Below, piece after piece: positions 63,501-64,000 of a DNA stretch of 64,000 nt. A program made the position numbers and the translations under genes. The stretch comes from Prolixibacteraceae bacterium. Its GTDB lineage: Bacteria > Bacteroidota > Bacteroidia > Bacteroidales > Prolixibacteraceae. The DNA is taken from contig JAIOZY010000015.1 of the NCBI GenBank assembly GCA_021740385.1, positions 1-64,000 on the forward strand. The letters are read 5' to 3'. The notes beneath the pieces were generated by a model that was not told where the DNA came from, ran no database searches, and saw only the letters and a program-made list of their open reading frames with translations. How positions within the stretch are numbered: the stretch's first letter is position 1; every line of letters begins with the position of its first letter.

Positions 63501-63960
63501 TAGCCCGAGCCGAGTCGGCTGAAACCGAAGGCAGAAGCAGGTCTTCGCTTATTGTTTCGGAAAAACCATACGGAGCACCATCGGGGGTGAAAAAGAAGGT
63601 GACCTCGTTTATTTCATTTTCTTTAAAATGCCGAATATGCCATTGGTAGGAATGGTAAATGCCTTTACTGACAACATCGTTAAATGTATCAAGGCCACCA
63701 CCCTCGAGCTCGGTATAATTTTGAAATTTGGTATCGTTGATAAAACCCGCTGCCTGCCGGTATTTTTCGGAACCAAGCCCATATTTTTGTGCCCGTTCCG
63801 ATGATACTCCAAGCGCCTCCTCGCGGTCCATTTCAACCGAAATGTTTACCAACGGATTGGCCTTTTCAAAATTAAAATATAAAAATACGGTGCTTATTAT
63901 GGCCAGTATTACCAAAGCTGACCAGAACCATGCTGAACGAAAAAGGGATTGCTTTGCCAT
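60598..63960 (-). CDS. large CPBP (Abi/Rce1-like) intramembrane protease fusion with duplicated periplasmic modules
   Basis: A 1120-residue membrane protein. Half 1: membrane helix (about 9-29), periplasmic module (30-235), then several helices carrying the CPBP motifs: EEIMCR near 430 (glutamate pair and Arg), FGMLHANYPQSP near 467 and THYAVDVFW near 510. After a cytoplasmic linker rich in Pro and Lys (about 555-600), half 2 repeats the plan: helix, periplasmic module with KQEAQQKAEQVL and GFNPEGWET, then about eight helices, but without the EExxxR motif. Both modules contain a SxDxARAxAxxA-like/PepSY-like segment and end in an IPExWERxY-type sequence (IPEDFERRY, IPEAWERDY). Proteolysis is likely but the substrate is unknown. 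It heads the S46-rnhA-waaA series. Confidence 0.78.
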   Translation of the reverse strand: MAKQSLFRSAWFWSALVILAIISTVFLYFNFEKANPLVNISVEMDREEALGVSSERAQKYGLGSEKYRQAAGFINDTKFQNYTELEGGGLDTFNDVVSKGIYHSYQWHIRHFKENEINEVTFFFTPDGAPYGFSETISEDLLLPSVSADSARAMAKQAASEWGVDMSAYELVEKSTNETPAGRTDHTFTFEREDNPVGESRFRVTFEISGNKLTRVAHHVKIPEDFERRYSEMRSQNSLVSSIGQVFLFVVYGLVGIGLFLFFLTKKRFLLWRKALWWAVAIGLATGVFYVLNSLPLLWLDYDTTTSAANFVTRQLFNGLLNTMLMGSIIFLSAMAAEGMGRYLFGNHVQFWKVWGKEAGASKQVLAQTVGAYLFVPAFLALDVLYYLLTTKYLGWWNPAGTLSDPNVLAENMPWYTSIAISLQAGFWEEIMCRAIPLAGVYFLVRKRKSKNFWMLLTLLAQAIIFGMLHANYPQSPSYARVFEMVIPFTIFGLIYLRFGLLPVIITHYAVDVFWISLPIFVAKGSGIWFNQLIIILLLFVPVWIILYWRFKNRKWSEAPDSVLNKSFKPKPLPPKTENNNVEEAPENQPVRNSVLKLKWLVPAAVLGLLAWLFLSFPNKVDAPKVEITKQEAQQKAEQVLAEKFGFNPEGWETLIDIRSTPSKQHKYVWLTAPDDYSRLQSGFLNPPYWIVRYVQTTAGPEERIEEYTVKIGVDGRLLSYKHVWPEKREGASLSEDEAAELAIEALQNFTSPGAEGLDTVKVTPSKLTARTDWEFEFSDTINYKLEKGQGRYRVSIAGDEVNGISRFVFIPEAWERDYDKSQSQLGIFKLISNLAFYLILILGIVLGFVNWSKNRFSSKLFFFFAFGYFIISALGILNSWDSLLAGYVTVLPFKNFLIMALIGAFVGLLFLGMGAGVIGGYSCQLAAFDQRETRPVLKAFLGGVVLTGLLAVIEKISPKTAPNWVGLDSLNAWLPFFNPMANNFVALIYMPAFAMIIFFLANQLSKHFAKRKALALLFVFVLGFLAFGRHAVSVNEWLLSGAVYAVIITLYYLLFRGSIRLLPVVFIVPFLFYNLKVSLTGIYPNVFINLLPLLIFGCIIAFFWYRGITKCAMRSRVSS

Positions 63961-64000
63961 GATTTAATTTTTTTTATCGTTTATCAGTTGTTTAAATTCT

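Overview
The window reads as chromosome of a Bacteroidota bacterium, most likely an environmental, polysaccharide-degrading member of the Bacteroidales/Marinilabiliales. Support comes from a SusC/SusD pair with GH115 and GH9 enzymes, Bacteroidota-specific families (DUF4494, S46 dipeptidyl-peptidase, long-form amidophosphoribosyltransferase, MraY with an extra-long loop), -7 promoter elements of the TAnnTTTG type, and weak or absent Shine-Dalgarno sequences. I found no tRNA, rRNA, CRISPR array, transposase or phage gene.

Layout. 1-13,000: mixed housekeeping genes. These are a probably exported Pcm, an FLVCR-like MFS carrier, the lipA-lipB lipoate operon, a C69 dipeptidase, an ammonium transporter divergent from an Lrp-type regulator, an ABC-F/RlmB ribosome pair, a tiny secreted protein with a duplicated acidic motif, and a DUF4494 protein. 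12,000-25,800: a compact polysaccharide utilisation locus (PUL). A LacI-type regulator faces susC, susD, a GH115 alpha-glucuronidase, a GH9 enzyme, a cytoplasmic GH16-like protein with helical repeats, and a small PAS protein; a LacI-type operator overlaps the susC promoter. 25,900-30,800: YitT, patatin/outer-membrane barrel and metallophosphoesterase operon. 30,900-31,300: rplS.

31,600-48,800 (minus strand): a complete division and cell-wall (dcw) cluster in the order mraZ-rsmH-ftsL-ftsI-murE-mraY-murD-ftsW-murG-murC-ftsQ-ftsA-ftsZ-ftsZ-yqeY, without murF. Its notable feature is two tandem, apparently functional FtsZ genes. The FtsA-proximal copy lacks the usual FtsZ tail (retained by the other copy as VPAYKRR) and ends instead in a short helix that resembles the C-terminus of the FtsA encoded next door. 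This suggests a membrane-anchored FtsZ paralogue and is the strongest candidate here for an undescribed system. An array of five GTGGAA-like boxes, one DNA turn apart, precedes mraZ.

49,000-64,000: a probable glycine-lipid pair (glsA, glsB), SPOR protein plus amidophosphoribosyltransferase, a class II ribonucleotide reductase with a perfect 20-bp palindrome upstream, then CPBP protease-like fusion protein, S46 peptidase, RNase HI and Kdo transferase in series on the minus strand.

Starts were moved from the longest frame to internal ATGs where signal peptides, family N-termini or promoters required it. All functional calls rest on motif recognition by eye; no search was run.
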